In this document: positions 1 to 12,027 of the stretch, in pieces
Layout of the letters: each line of letters begins with the position of its first letter
How positions within the stretch are numbered: position 1 is the stretch's first letter
NCBI GenBank assembly: GCA_913042065.1
Contig: CAJWKB010000004.1
Span: forward strand, 1-41,330
Source of the DNA: an uncultured Alphaproteobacteria bacterium
Lineage (GTDB): Bacteria; Pseudomonadota; Alphaproteobacteria; Puniceispirillales; Puniceispirillaceae
Direction of reading: 5' to 3'
DNA: 41,330 nucleotides
The notes under the pieces: generated by a model
Told to the model about the DNA's origin: nothing
What the model saw: only the letters and a program-made list of their open reading frames with translations
Database searches by the model: none
Translations under genes and position numbers: made by a program

Positions 1-2
1 AG

Positions 3-1280
3 GGGCAATTCGAGGGGCGTGGCCTGCTCGATGTGGCAACTCACATCACGCTGCTTGACAAGGCAGCCGACCATGCCGACACACTTGGCAAGCTGGACGC
101 TGGCTGGACCAGCTGGCAACAGGCAAAACGCAATCTGGCGCAGGCGAAGCAGGAATTGGACAAGGCGCGTGCCGACGAAGAATGGCTGCGCGATGCGGTG
201 GCGCAGCTTGATGCACTGGCACCACAGGTGGGTGAGGAGGCAGATCTGACCGGCCAACGCGAAATGCTGGGCAATGTAGGCAGAATTGGCGAAGGTCTTG
301 CCATGGCCGATGATGCCATCCTCGGCGAGGATAGGGCACAGACGCTTCTTGGCAAGGCCCTCGCCGCACTTGAACGGGTGGCACCATTGGCTGGTGGCGG
401 GTTGGATCAGGCACTCACAGCATTGGAACGTGCCGACGCCGAGCTCACCGAAGCCAGCACTGCGATCAGCAGCGCGGCGCATGAATTGGAGGCAGATCCA
501 AACAAATTGCAGGAAGTTGATGACCGGCTGCATGAATTGCGCCAGCAAGCGCGCAAACATGGTTGTGGGGTTGATGAGCTGCCAGAGATGCATAAAAGAC
601 TTGCCGAGTCGCTCGCCGGGTTGGAGGACTCAGCTGGCGCACTGGCTGGCCTTGCCGAAAACGAACGCCAGTGGGGCGACTATTATCGCGAAATGGCAAA
701 AATCATCAGTAATAACCGCCACGCTGCTGCCGCGAGCCTCGATGCCAAGGTGATGGCTGAGCTTCCCCCGCTGAAACTCGAAAACGCAGATTTTATCACC
801 ACCATCATGCCACTTGCCGAGACACAATGGGGTCCGCTCGGAATGGATCAGGTTCGCTTTGAAGCGAGCACCAACAAGGGAATGAAAGCAGGCCCCATAG
901 ACCGCATCGCATCGGGTGGTGAGCTGGCGCGTTTTCTGTTGGCACTGAAGGTCTCGCTGGAGGATAGCGGCGCTGGCCGGACGTTGATTTTTGACGAGGT
1001 GGATTCAGGGGTTGGCGGTGCGGTTGCCGCAGCGGTTGGTGAGAGGTTGTTGCGCCTTGGCGCAGGTATGCAGACACTTGTTGTCACACATTCACCGCAG
1101 GTTGCAGCCAAGGGATCGCATCATATGCGTATCGCGAAAACCACCAGCGACAGTGGTGTTGTCAGCGGCACCAAGCCGCTGGATGCCATCGCCCGCACCG
1201 AGGAAATTGCCCGGATGCTGGCTGGGGAGAAAATCACGCCAGAGGCGCGTGCCGCCGCGGCCGCCCTGATGGAGGGGTGA
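3..1280 (+). CDS. recN: DNA repair protein RecN, C-terminal part (5' end outside window)
   Basis: RecN is an SMC-like ATPase that helps hold and repair DNA double-strand breaks. The reading frame is open from the first bases of the window, where GQFEGRGLLD is visible. This matches the segment after the N-terminal ATPase lobe, so the gene starts upstream and only about 425 residues are seen. A long Ala/Glu/Leu-rich coiled-coil region follows. The C-terminal ATPase half carries the ABC signature SGGELARF and the Walker B/D-loop segment LIFDEVDSGVGG, then a TLVVTHSPQ switch motif. The stop codon is immediately followed by the ligA start, so the two are probably co-transcribed. The GTG at 33 is an artefact of truncation, not a real start. 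Confidence 0.95.
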   Translation, partial: GQFEGRGLLDVATHITLLDKAADHADTLGKLDAGWTSWQQAKRNLAQAKQELDKARADEEWLRDAVAQLDALAPQVGEEADLTGQREMLGNVGRIGEGLAMADDAILGEDRAQTLLGKALAALERVAPLAGGGLDQALTALERADAELTEASTAISSAAHELEADPNKLQEVDDRLHELRQQARKHGCGVDELPEMHKRLAESLAGLEDSAGALAGLAENERQWGDYYREMAKIISNNRHAAAASLDAKVMAELPPLKLENADFITTIMPLAETQWGPLGMDQVRFEASTNKGMKAGPIDRIASGGELARFLLALKVSLEDSGAGRTLIFDEVDSGVGGAVAAAVGERLLRLGAGMQTLVVTHSPQVAAKGSHHMRIAKTTSDSGVVSGTKPLDAIARTEEIARMLAGEKITPEARAAAAALMEG

Positions 1281-3394
<2,114 letters not shown>

Positions 3395-3400
<6 letters not shown>

Positions 3401-5182
3401 CGGTGCGCAGGCCCGGTGCAACCAGTCCTGCACAACCTCATCACCATCGAGCAACGGCATCAATAGCGCCTCAACCTGAGAGTGATACGCATCCAGCCAC
3501 GCACGTTCAGCCTCATTCAGCATCGCGGTAACGACCAACCGCTTGTCGATCGGACAGTGGGTAACTGTCTCGAAACTGAGAAAACCAGCGTCATCAGGCG
3601 GATTGATGATGATAAGATTCTCGATGCGGATGCCCCATTCACCCTGTCTGTAATAGCCCGGCTCATTCGAGAGCAGCATACCGGTGACAAGCCGTTCCGT
3701 GCCACGTTTGGACAGGCTCGCCGGACCCTCATGCACCTGCATGATATGGCCAACGCCATGGCCTGTTCCATGGGCGTAATCCAGACCCTCTGCCCATAGT
3801 GGTCCGCGTGCCAGAACATCAATCTGCTGGCCTGTGCTGTCTGCTGGAAAGCGGGCACGTGCTACGGCGATATGTCCCTTGAGGACGCAGGTAAACGCGT
3901 GGCGCATCTCATCGCTGGGGGTGCCTATCGCCATGGTACGGGTAATGTCGGTCGTGCCACTGCTGTAATGCGCACCCGAATCCACCAGCAGCAGACTGTT
4001 ACCGATAAGTGCACTGTCGGTACCCTCAATGGCGCGGTAATGGACAATCGCCCCATTTGGCCCCGACCCGCAGATGGTCTCGAAACTGGAGGAGATGAAA
4101 TTTGGGTTTTCGCGGCGGATGGAGAGCAAATGCGCTGCAATCTCTGTTTCCTGCATCTGGCCGGGGGACACTGTCTCCAGCCATGACAGGAATCGTACCA
4201 TGCTGGCACCATCCTCGATATGGGCGCGGCGCGTACCTTCCTGCTCAACCTCATTCTTCACTGCCTTGGCATGCATTACCGGACAGGCACGGCGGACCAG
4301 TTCGACAGCGCTGCCGTCGAGAATGTCATGAAGAGACTTTGGCAGGCTGGCCGCCTCAATCATCACTTTCGTACCGCTGGCATAACCCGCCTCCGAACCC
4401 AGCAGGCCCGCAAAATCCGTCAATGGCACAACCGACGCATCGGTGGCCAGATCATCCGCCATCACCGCCGCCAACCGCCCAGGTTCAGCCAGCAGGATCA
4501 GCCCATTTTCGCGGTGATATAGTGCATAGGCCTGCGTCACGGGCGTACAGGGAAGGTCACGGCCACGAATATTGGTCAGCCAGTTGACCGAATCTACACG
4601 GCTGAGAAAAATGGCCGTGCAATCAACTTCCTGTAATGCGGCATCCAACTGTTGCAGCTTTTCCGACATCGTCGCGCCAGCTGTTGCCCCATCGAGCCGA
4701 AACGGTGCAGACACCGGTGGCGACGGCCGGTCCTGCCAGATGGCGTCGACCGGATTGATATCGGTGCCAAGCAGCGTGGCACCAGCTTCCCCAAAAGTAC
4801 GCGCCAACCTGTCGAAAGTGGCAAGCGTCACCAGCTTTTTATCAACGCCAATCGTCAGCCCGGAAACGGAAATTCCCTTCAGCCAGGCGGCAAGCGTTTC
4901 CTCGGGCATGGTGTGGGTGGTCCAATCTGTCTGATTGGTCTGGTTCGCCATCTGCAGCGTGTAGCGGCCATCGCTGAACAGGGCAGCACTGTCTTTCAGC
5001 ACAAGGCCAAAGCCGGCCGAGCCAGTAAACCCGCACAGGAAGGCAAGCCTCTCATCACCTGCCTGAACCTCTTCACCCTGATACATATCCTCGCGCCCAA
5101 CGAACCAGCCATCAAGCTGCTGTGAGACCAGTCTTTCGCGCAGAGCGGCGAGCCGCAGGTCATGCTGCTTTGTCTCTGCCAT
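3395..5182 (-). CDS. pepP: Xaa-Pro aminopeptidase (aminopeptidase P family, M24)
   Basis: This metallopeptidase removes N-terminal residues that precede proline. The 595-residue, three-part form (two creatinase-like N-terminal domains plus a C-terminal M24 catalytic domain) resembles cytosolic aminopeptidase P. Metal-binding elements are visible in order: DSGAHY and TTDITRT (Asp ligands), HGTGHGVGH (His), SNEPGYY (Glu) and IRIENL (Glu). A longer frame opens upstream, but the ATG at 5182 (MAETKQHD) is preferred. It follows the prmA stop by five bases and has AGGAAGAG upstream, while the longer version would overlap prmA by more than 120 bp. It is the last gene of the pcrA-prmA-pepP run. The symbol is by family only. 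Confidence 0.92.
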
Positions 5183-5187
5183 TGTGC

Positions 5188-6198
5188 TCACTCTTCCTGC
5201 GTTGCTATCGCGGCTGACCGACGACCATGCCACAGTCCTGGCATCGCGCCAATGGCCGCTGGCCGCATGACGATCACCGTCCAATCGCCGATGCGCAGCA
5301 TCGTCCAGCACCGCAAGCCCTGTGCGGCATAGGCACGCTCGACCGCAACAGCCTGTTCATTGAGAATGCCCGAGAGAATCAACCAACCATTGGCCACCAG
5401 ATAGGGCGCCAGATCAGGCGCCATTCGGCGCAGGGGGCCGGCGAGGATGTTCGCCAGAATCACGTCATAGGGACCGACCTGGCGCACCACGCGTCCGGCA
5501 AAGCCCGCCGAAACGACACAACGCATCTGCTGCGGGGCAATACCATTCAGCCGCGCATTGGCACTGGCAACGCCCACGGCAATGGGATCATTGTCCACCG
5601 CCATCACCCGTGATGATGGCCAGATTTTCCGCGCCGCCATCGCCAGAATGGCAGACCCACAGCCCATATCGAGAACCTTGGCCGGTGCGGGACGTGACAG
5701 CGCGGCAATCATCTGCATGGCGCGCAGACAGCCCTCGGTTGTCGGATGCGTTCCAGACCCAAAAGCCTGCGCGGCCTCAACCATCAGCGGCAGACTGCCA
5801 GCCGGTGCGGGCTGCTCCACATGGCTGCCATGAATCCAGACGCGGCCAATATGCAGTGGGGGAAAGGATGCCCTGTTTTCAGCCAGCCAGTCGCGCTGTT
5901 CGAGCAGGCCAATCTCCAGTTCGATGTCACCAAGGCCCAGAACACCAAGCGGTTGGTCAAGCATTGCCATGACAACCGATCTCTCAGGTTCAAAATCAAA
6001 CAGCGCTTCAATAAGCCAGCGCTGATCGGCAAGCTGCAGGTGCGATGTGGCAAGGCTCTCCATCAATTCAGAAAAGACAGTCTCTATATGACCAGCCTCG
6101 CGGGTCGTCACACGCTCCGGCAGGGTGATCGTTACCCGATAGAGCGTGACATTCGCAGCTTGGGGATTTTGACTCTGCTGGGTCATGGGCTGGGTCAT
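5188..6198 (-). CDS. prmA: Ribosomal protein L11 methyltransferase PrmA
   Basis: PrmA trimethylates ribosomal protein L11 using S-adenosylmethionine. The 336-residue protein has an N-terminal substrate-binding domain and a Rossmann methyltransferase domain. The family hallmark AFGSGTHPTT (about 145-154) is followed by the SAM-binding loop DMGCGSAILA (about 177-186). The acidic VDNDP comes next, and the ANIL motif stands where other methyltransferases have NPPY. The start ATG overlaps the pcrA stop as ATGA, so translation is probably coupled. A second in-frame ATG lies four codons downstream (MTQPMTQ), and either could be used. Confidence 0.95.
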   Translation of the reverse strand: MTQPMTQQSQNPQAANVTLYRVTITLPERVTTREAGHIETVFSELMESLATSHLQLADQRWLIEALFDFEPERSVVMAMLDQPLGVLGLGDIELEIGLLEQRDWLAENRASFPPLHIGRVWIHGSHVEQPAPAGSLPLMVEAAQAFGSGTHPTTEGCLRAMQMIAALSRPAPAKVLDMGCGSAILAMAARKIWPSSRVMAVDNDPIAVGVASANARLNGIAPQQMRCVVSAGFAGRVVRQVGPYDVILANILAGPLRRMAPDLAPYLVANGWLILSGILNEQAVAVERAYAAQGLRCWTMLRIGDWTVIVMRPAAIGAMPGLWHGRRSAAIATQEE

Positions 6199-8435
6199 GG
6201 TTTACTCACAAAACCGGAGACAACCTTTTTGTGGCCGGCACGGTCAAAGGCGATTTCCAGTTTGTCGCCATCGACATTGATGACATTTCCCATCCCGAAT
6301 TTCTGATGAAAAACGCGGTCGCCGATGGCAAAAGCGGTGCCGCTGTCCTGAGCGATGAAGCTGGGGTCGCTTGTTTGCTGCTGTCGGGCCGCCATGCGTC
6401 GCCATCCGGGGCCATAGCCCGACATCCCGCCAAAATGCGAGGCATCGGCAAGCTCAGCCGGTGTGGCGCGGCCAAAACCACCACCCATTGCCTGCATCCC
6501 CTGCACATTGTCCTCGATTATGCTGTCGGCAGGGAGCTCCTGCAGAAACCGGGATGGAATGGCCGACTGCCATTGTCCATGAATGCGCCGCGATCCGGCA
6601 TAGCTTATATGAACCAGCTTGCGCGCCCGTGTTATGCCGACATAGGCAAGGCGGCGCTCCTCCTCAAGGCCAACAGCTCCGTTCTCGTCAATGGTCCGCT
6701 GGCTTGGAAAGATCCCCTCCTCCCAGCCGGGCATGAAAATGGTATCAAATTCAAGCCCTTTGGCGGCATGCAACGTCATCAACGTGACCTCACCATTCTC
6801 TGCCTCGGTGTCACCATCCATGACAAGGGCGATATGTTCAAGAAAACCAGCCAGCGAGTCAAATTCCTGCATCGCATTGACAAGCTCGGTTAAATTCTCC
6901 AATCGCCCCTCGGCATCAGGTGATTTATCCAGCTGCCACATCCGGGTGTAGCCGGACTCATCGAGGACCATTTTCGCAAGGTCGGCATGATGCATGCTGG
7001 CAACCGCATCACGCCACCGTTTGACATCTCTGATGAACTCGGTGAGCGACGTTCTGGCGGCTGGCCGCAATTCGTCAGTTTCGATCAGGTCAAAGGCGGC
7101 GGCCATTAGTGGCTTTTGCGAGGCACGCGCCTGAATGTGGATCGCCTGCAGGCTGGCCGCGCCCAGACCGCGTTTCGGCAGATTGACAATGCGTTCAAAT
7201 GCCAGATCGTCGGCAGGCTGGGCGATCAGGCGGAAATAGGCAATGGCATCGCGGATCTCTGCGCGCTCATAGAATTTTGCGCCGACGACACGGTAGGGAA
7301 GGCCAATCGCGATGAACCGTTCCTCGAATTCACGCGTCTGAAACCCTGCACGTACCAGCACTGCGATCTGCGACAGGTTACCACCCTCTTCCATCATGCG
7401 CTCAATCTGGCTAGAAACTGTCCGCGCCTCATCGGCACCATCCCAATAGCCGTTGACGCGCAATTTCTCGCCCTCTTCGGCAGCCGTGAACAGGGTTTTG
7501 CCAAGCCGTGTCTCATTATGCGCAATCACCGCCGAGGCAGCGGCCAGAATATGCCCTGTCGACCGATAATTTTCCTCCAGCCGGACCGTTTTGGCACCAG
7601 CGAAATCGCTCTCGAATTTAAGTATGTTACCAACCTCAGCGCCCCGCCACCCATAGATCGACTGGTCGTCATCGCCGACACAGCACAGATTGTGTCGTGT
7701 CCCTGTTAACAACCGCAGCCACAGATATTGGGCGACATTCGTATCCTGATATTCATCGACCATGACATGCGTGATACGCGCCTGATACTCAGCCAGCACG
7801 TCCGGATGAGTCTGCAGAATGGTCAGCACATGAAGCAGCAAATCACCAAAATCCACGGCGTTCAGCGCCAGCAGCCGGGCTTGATAATCCGCATAGATTT
7901 CCCGTATGCGGCCATTGGCAATATCTCCGGCCTCGGCCGCCCCCACCTTATCCGGTGTCAGGCCACGGTCTTTCCAGCGCGAGATAAAGCCGCCCAGCAT
8001 GCGGGCCGGCCACCGCTTGGCATCGAGATCTTTGGCCTCAAGCATTTGCTTCAGCAGCCGTGTCTGGTCATCAACATCGAGAATTGTAAAATCAGGCTTC
8101 AGGCCGACAAGATCAGCATGCCGACGCAACATTCGTGCCGCCAGCGCATGAAATGTGCCGAGCCACACCTGCTCGGCCATCGGGCCAACCATATTCGCCA
8201 CCCGCATTTTCATTTCGCGGGCGGCCTTGTTGGTGAATGTCACCGCCAGAATGTTCCATGGCTTAGCCGTATCGGTCGCCACAAGTTCAGCCAAACGCGC
8301 AGTCAGCACGCGGGTTTTGCCGGTGCCTGCGCCAGACAGCACCAGCACCGGCCCATTCAGCGCCTGGACAGCTTCCTGCTGCGCGGAATTGAGGCCATCA
8401 AACCAGGGGCGATTGGGAAGTGATACATCGTTCAT
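6195..8435 (-). CDS. pcrA: ATP-dependent DNA helicase of the UvrD/PcrA/Rep family
   Basis: This superfamily 1A 3'-5' helicase acts in nucleotide excision and mismatch repair and in removing polymerase from DNA. The 746-residue product begins at MNDVSLPNRPWF and shows the helicase motifs in order. These are the Q motif with Walker A GAGTGKT, motif II DEYQDTN, motif III QSIYGWRGA, motif IV ENYRS, motif V LMTLHAAKGLEF and motif VI YVGITRARK. The C-terminal tail ends in a Tudor-like segment (GDRVFHQKFGMGNV) that contacts RNA polymerase in PcrA/UvrD. The open frame runs 96 bp further upstream, but that extension has no family resemblance. It is the first gene of pcrA-prmA-pepP. UvrD and PcrA cannot be told apart by eye. 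Confidence 0.95.
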   Translation of the reverse strand: MNDVSLPNRPWFDGLNSAQQEAVQALNGPVLVLSGAGTGKTRVLTARLAELVATDTAKPWNILAVTFTNKAAREMKMRVANMVGPMAEQVWLGTFHALAARMLRRHADLVGLKPDFTILDVDDQTRLLKQMLEAKDLDAKRWPARMLGGFISRWKDRGLTPDKVGAAEAGDIANGRIREIYADYQARLLALNAVDFGDLLLHVLTILQTHPDVLAEYQARITHVMVDEYQDTNVAQYLWLRLLTGTRHNLCCVGDDDQSIYGWRGAEVGNILKFESDFAGAKTVRLEENYRSTGHILAAASAVIAHNETRLGKTLFTAAEEGEKLRVNGYWDGADEARTVSSQIERMMEEGGNLSQIAVLVRAGFQTREFEERFIAIGLPYRVVGAKFYERAEIRDAIAYFRLIAQPADDLAFERIVNLPKRGLGAASLQAIHIQARASQKPLMAAAFDLIETDELRPAARTSLTEFIRDVKRWRDAVASMHHADLAKMVLDESGYTRMWQLDKSPDAEGRLENLTELVNAMQEFDSLAGFLEHIALVMDGDTEAENGEVTLMTLHAAKGLEFDTIFMPGWEEGIFPSQRTIDENGAVGLEEERRLAYVGITRARKLVHISYAGSRRIHGQWQSAIPSRFLQELPADSIIEDNVQGMQAMGGGFGRATPAELADASHFGGMSGYGPGWRRMAARQQQTSDPSFIAQDSGTAFAIGDRVFHQKFGMGNVINVDGDKLEIAFDRAGHKKVVSGFVSKP

Positions 8436-8668
8436 GACAGGTGCAAACTCGCAAATAGCCGCCGCATGGTCAACTTCCGAAGTGTCGCAATACAAGGAAA
8501 ACAGAATCGCGCATTCTGCGGATTGGACCAAGGATATTGATGATCGCGATTGGAGAAATCACGATGGTGATAATTGGCCATGACACTTCATTTCGGCAAA
8601 ACCCATTTTATACTTGTGATAATTGGGATATGCTCAGGAGGAATCAGGAAGTTAAGTGCGGAAGGGCA
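8436..8668. other. Divergent intergenic region between the helicase and mlaA
   Basis: About 230 bp separate the divergent starts, and any promoters for both directions must lie here. It is clearly more AT-rich than the DNA to its left. A TATACT hexamer near 8613 could be a -10 box for mlaA, but no good -35 box is spaced from it. An AGGAGG at 8637 is too far from the mlaA start to serve it. I see no gene. This is also where the base composition changes (see findings). Confidence 0.5.
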
Positions 8669-9463
8669 ATGCGGTATTCAGTCAAAATCATTGGTCAGAA
8701 AATGACAAAATCGTTTTTCAGATTTTTCATTGCGGCTGTTACAATTCCGGCTCTCTCAGGATGCAGTCCGTTAACAGAAAACCAGCGCAGCGATCTGCGA
8801 GATCCATTCGAAAACGAAAACCGCAAGGTTTTTGCCTTCAATATGGGCTTTGATACTTATGTGGTTGAACCCGCCGCAGATGCGTATCGAACCAGTGTGC
8901 CAATAGGTGGTCAACGTGCCATTAGCAACCACATCAAATGGGCAGGAATGCCGTCGATAGCGATCAACTCTGCGCTACAGGGCAAGGCTGAAAATGCTGG
9001 CCTGGCCACTTTAAATTTTCTTGTCAATGGTCTGGCACTTGGATTTGCCGACTTGATGGAGGATGATACGCAAATAACCGAAGAAGATTTTGGGCAGACG
9101 CTTGCCGCTGCCAACGTGCCTGAGGGTTCCTTTTTGATGGTCCCGTTTCTCGGTCCTAAAACCACACGTAGCATTGTCGGCACCATCGGCGACATGGTGA
9201 TGAACCCGGTTGGCACATTGGCCGTAAGTGGCAATTTGCAAACCGTCAACCAGCTGCGCGTCCCAATTACCGCGATTGATTTCCGCGCTCGAACCTTTGG
9301 CGCGTTCAACGATGTCAAATACAACGCCATCGATCCGTATTCGCGAGTCAGGTCGGTCTATTACCAGACAAGAGCCGGTATGCTGAAAGACAGAATAAGC
9401 TCTTCTATCGGTGCCTCTAAGAGCGATGACGAATTTGACGCATTTTTTGAGGATGATTCATGA
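8669..9463 (+). CDS. mlaA: Outer-membrane lipid asymmetry lipoprotein MlaA (VacJ)
   Basis: MlaA is an outer-membrane lipoprotein that withdraws misplaced phospholipids from the outer leaflet and hands them to periplasmic MlaC. The signal peptide runs through a hydrophobic stretch to the lipobox LSGC (Cys32 from this start). The mature protein shows typical family segments such as DPFENENRKVFAFN near the N terminus and FLGPKTTRS further on. The ATG at 8669 has GGAAGG close upstream. The ATG at 8702 would give a more usual 21-residue signal but has no ribosome binding site, so the start is uncertain. The stop overlaps the mlaC start by four bases. Confidence 0.93.
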   Translation: MRYSVKIIGQKMTKSFFRFFIAAVTIPALSGCSPLTENQRSDLRDPFENENRKVFAFNMGFDTYVVEPAADAYRTSVPIGGQRAISNHIKWAGMPSIAINSALQGKAENAGLATLNFLVNGLALGFADLMEDDTQITEEDFGQTLAAANVPEGSFLMVPFLGPKTTRSIVGTIGDMVMNPVGTLAVSGNLQTVNQLRVPITAIDFRARTFGAFNDVKYNAIDPYSRVRSVYYQTRAGMLKDRISSSIGASKSDDEFDAFFEDDS

Positions 9464-10110
9464 CATCTAGCATAGCCACCGCGCAAATCCGCTATTTATC
9501 TTTTTTGCTGACGCTTCTGGCACCACTATTGACACTATCTCTTTGGACACAAGAGCTAGCCAGAGCGGACGGTCACAGCAGCGCCGCTGAGGCGCATATC
9601 GAGGCGATGATCGGGTCGGCAAAGAGCCTGTTGGCGACGGACAACGGAGACTCTGCTGCACGCACAAATCAGGTGACCGAGCTGCTAGACACCTATTTCG
9701 ACTTTCCCGGCATCACCCGATTTTCAGCCGGGCAATATTGGCGCACTGCCAGTGTTAAGGAAAAGCGGGAATATGAACTAGTTATCCGAGAGGTGATCAT
9801 CGGTACTGTCGTGCGCAATTTTGACCAGCTCAAGGGGCTTGAATACAGCCACGTTGCAACCACTGAAAAGGGTAGCAAGCTAGTTCTTGTTATGGGCCGT
9901 TTCAGTGACACTGATGGCAAAGGGCCTTCAATAATGGTGAACTGGCGGGTGATAACCCTGCCTGGCAAACCAGTCAAAGTTCTAGACATCGAAATTGAGA
10001 ATATTTCGATGCTGGTCACACAGAAACAGGAAAACATTGCCATTATCCGCAAAAACAAAGGTGAATTTGCTGCACTTATTGCGGCGATGCGCGAAAAACT
10101 AGCCGACTAG
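9460..10110 (+). CDS. mlaC: Periplasmic phospholipid carrier MlaC
   Basis: MlaC (Ttg2D family) shuttles phospholipid between outer-membrane MlaA and the inner-membrane MlaFEDB transporter. The 216-residue protein starts with an uncleaved-looking or cleavable hydrophobic segment (about 10-30, ending in ARADG). Family features follow: LLDTYFDF, ITRFSAGQYWR and the later YSHV ... GKGPSIMVNWRV segments. The start codon overlaps the mlaA stop (ATGA), which indicates coupling. The membrane partners mlaD, mlaE and mlaF are not in the window. Confidence 0.93.
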   Translation: MTSSIATAQIRYLSFLLTLLAPLLTLSLWTQELARADGHSSAAEAHIEAMIGSAKSLLATDNGDSAARTNQVTELLDTYFDFPGITRFSAGQYWRTASVKEKREYELVIREVIIGTVVRNFDQLKGLEYSHVATTEKGSKLVLVMGRFSDTDGKGPSIMVNWRVITLPGKPVKVLDIEIENISMLVTQKQENIAIIRKNKGEFAALIAAMREKLAD

Positions 10111-10148
10111 CCCTTCGACCCAAGGCTTGCCGATAAAATGAAGAGCCA

Positions 10149-11828
10149 CTAGCGGCTGATCGGCTTGTATTTGATCCGTGTCGGACGATCAGCCTCTGCG
10201 CCTAGCCGGCGTTTCTTGTCAGCCTCATAGGCCTCGTAGTTACCCTCGAACCATTCAACATGGCTGTTACCCTCAAAAGCCAGAATGTGCGTGGCTATAC
10301 GGTCAAGAAACCAGCGGTCGTGACTGACGACGACAGCGCATCCAGCAAATTCTTCCAGCGCCTCTTCAAGCGCCCGCAGCGTGTCCACGTCAAGATCATT
10401 AGTTGGCTCATCAAGCAGCAGTAGATTGGCACCACTTTTCAACATCTTTGCCAAATGCACACGGTTCCGTTCTCCTCCCGAAAGCTGGCTGACCTGTTTC
10501 TGTTGGTCGCCTCCCTTGAAGTTGAATTGCCCAACGTAGGCACGAGATGCCATCGTGCGTTTGCCCAGCTCGATCTCATCAAGTCCATCGGAAATGACCT
10601 CCCATACAGTTTTTCCTTCTTCCAAATCATCACGGGATTGATCAACAAAGCCAAGCTTGACAGTGTCACCGATAGTGAAGCTGCCACTGTCCGGCTCATC
10701 AGCGCCGGTGATCATCCGGAACAAAGTGGTCTTGCCCGCACCATTCGGCCCTATCACACCTACAATACCGCCTGGTGGTAGACGGAATGACAGATCATCA
10801 ATTAACAAGCGATCACCAAAGCCCTTGCCAAGACCTTCGGCATTTATCACCACGTCACCGAGACGCGGGCCAGCGGGGATATGGATTTTAGCGGCATCCA
10901 TCTGACGCTGCTGATCATCGGCGAGCAGTTTTTCATACGCATTGATCCGCGCCTTGGATTTTGCCTGCCGTGCCTTAGGTGCCGAACGGACCCACTCTAG
11001 CTCACGGGACAGTGATTTCACTCGCGCATCCTCAGCTCGTCCTTCCTGTTCCAGACGTTTCTGCTTCTGTTCAAGCCAACCGGAATAGTTGCCCTCATAA
11101 GGGATGCCAGCGCCGCGATCCAATTCTAAAATCCAACCGGCAACCTCATCAAGAAAATAACGGTCATGCGTGATGGTCACAACAGTTCCGGGGAAATCAT
11201 GCAGAAATTGTTGCAACCAGCTTACTGATTCGGCGTCTAGATGATTTGTGGGCTCGTCGAGAAGTAGCATGTCTGGAGCACTTAGCAACAATTTGCACAA
11301 AGCAACGCGACGTTTTTCACCGCCAGACAATTTTGAAACATCGGAGTCACCCGGCGGCACTCGCAACGCGTCCATCGCAATCTCAGCCTTGCGCTCGAGA
11401 TCCCAGCCATCCACCGCGTCAATTTCTTCTTGCAACTCAGCCTGTTCATTAATGACCGCATTCATCTCATCGTCGGTTAATTCCTCGGCAAATCGGGCGC
11501 TGACCTCATTGAACCGATCCATCAACTCTTTTGCTCGGCCAAGGCCCGCTAGCACATTGCCTGCAACATCGAGACTCTCATCAAGTTCGGGTTCCTGCGC
11601 CAAATAACCGATTTTGATCCCGTCAGCGGCCCACGCCTCTCCATTGAAATCGTTGTCTAGTCCCGCCATGATCCGCAACAACGTCGATTTACCAGCGCCA
11701 TTTAGACCGAGAACACCAATCTTTGCTCCCGGCAGAAATGAAAGACCGATATTTTTAAGAACTTCCTTGCCACCTGGCCAACTTTTCGACAACCGGTGCA
11801 TTACATAGACGTATTGATTGCTGGACAT
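10149..11828 (-). CDS. ettA: Energy-dependent translational throttle ATPase EttA (ABC-F)
   Basis: EttA is a ribosome-binding ABC-F ATPase that gates the first elongation steps according to the energy state. The 559-residue protein has two ABC domains. The first has Walker [10 protein letters not shown] (41-49) and signature LSGGEKRRV. The second has GPNGAGKTT and LSGGERNRV. Both have LLDEPTN Walker B boxes. The linker ([12 protein letters not shown] ... [13 protein letters not shown]) is the P-site tRNA interaction motif expected of EttA. The start [13 protein letters not shown] is fixed by AAGGAG six bases upstream, and a 117-bp in-frame extension upstream is rejected. Its leader is rich in inverted repeats (see 11896-11995). 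Confidence 0.97.
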   Translation of the reverse strand: MSSNQYVYVMHRLSKSWPGGKEVLKNIGLSFLPGAKIGVLGLNGAGKSTLLRIMAGLDNDFNGEAWAADGIKIGYLAQEPELDESLDVAGNVLAGLGRAKELMDRFNEVSARFAEELTDDEMNAVINEQAELQEEIDAVDGWDLERKAEIAMDALRVPPGDSDVSKLSGGEKRRVALCKLLLSAPDMLLLDEPTNHLDAESVSWLQQFLHDFPGTVVTITHDRYFLDEVAGWILELDRGAGIPYEGNYSGWLEQKQKRLEQEGRAEDARVKSLSRELEWVRSAPKARQAKSKARINAYEKLLADDQQRQMDAAKIHIPAGPRLGDVVINAEGLGKGFGDRLLIDDLSFRLPPGGIVGVIGPNGAGKTTLFRMITGADEPDSGSFTIGDTVKLGFVDQSRDDLEEGKTVWEVISDGLDEIELGKRTMASRAYVGQFNFKGGDQQKQVSQLSGGERNRVHLAKMLKSGANLLLLDEPTNDLDVDTLRALEEALEEFAGCAVVVSHDRWFLDRIATHILAFEGNSHVEWFEGNYEAYEADKKRRLGAEADRPTRIKYKPISR

Positions 11829-11895
11829 GTTGACTCCTTTTAGGACCGCCCCACTGGGCATCTGCCTTCCGGCATTTCCCTGTTCTGAACAACGC

Positions 11896-11995
11896 GCTGC
11901 GCTGATAGCAACGCAGCATTTACATCGCGTTTTAGACAATGCCACGTTTTATAACAATGCCGAAACGCGATTTTGTTTTGCGCACAGCAAAATCG
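11896..11995. promoter_or_regulatory. Cluster of inverted repeats in the ettA leader region
   Basis: Three inverted repeats lie in 100 bp. The first is GCTGCG 11896-11901 with CGCAGC 11912-11917. The second is a perfect 9-bp pair, ATCGCGTTT 11924-11932 with AAACGCGAT 11963-11971. The third is a perfect 8-bp pair, CGATTTTG 11968-11975 with CAAAATCG 11988-11995. The second and third share the bases CGAT, so they cannot both form fully. The loop of the second holds two copies of ACAATGCC 18 bp apart (11936 and 11954). The sequence shows this directly. A role as a switchable leader for ettA (minus) or for the downstream plus-strand gene is an inference. Confidence 0.4.
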
Positions 11996-12027
11996 ATGGG
12001 ACGAACACTGGCGACGTACACGACATG

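Noticed and set aside
7728..8423. Long open frame of 231 codons opposite the helicase gene
   Set aside because: Its sequence is a shadow of conserved helicase motifs read on the other strand. GC-rich coding DNA often leaves such open antisense frames.
8656..8853. Small GTG-started frame behind the AGGAGG near mlaA
   Set aside because: It overlaps the mlaA signal peptide in another frame, and its product is Arg/Gln-rich with no recognisable pattern. The AGGAGG is probably fortuitous.
11818..12027. Upstream extension of the YggT-like gene
   Set aside because: The added 70 residues have no membrane or family pattern, run through the inverted-repeat cluster and start inside the ettA translation start region.
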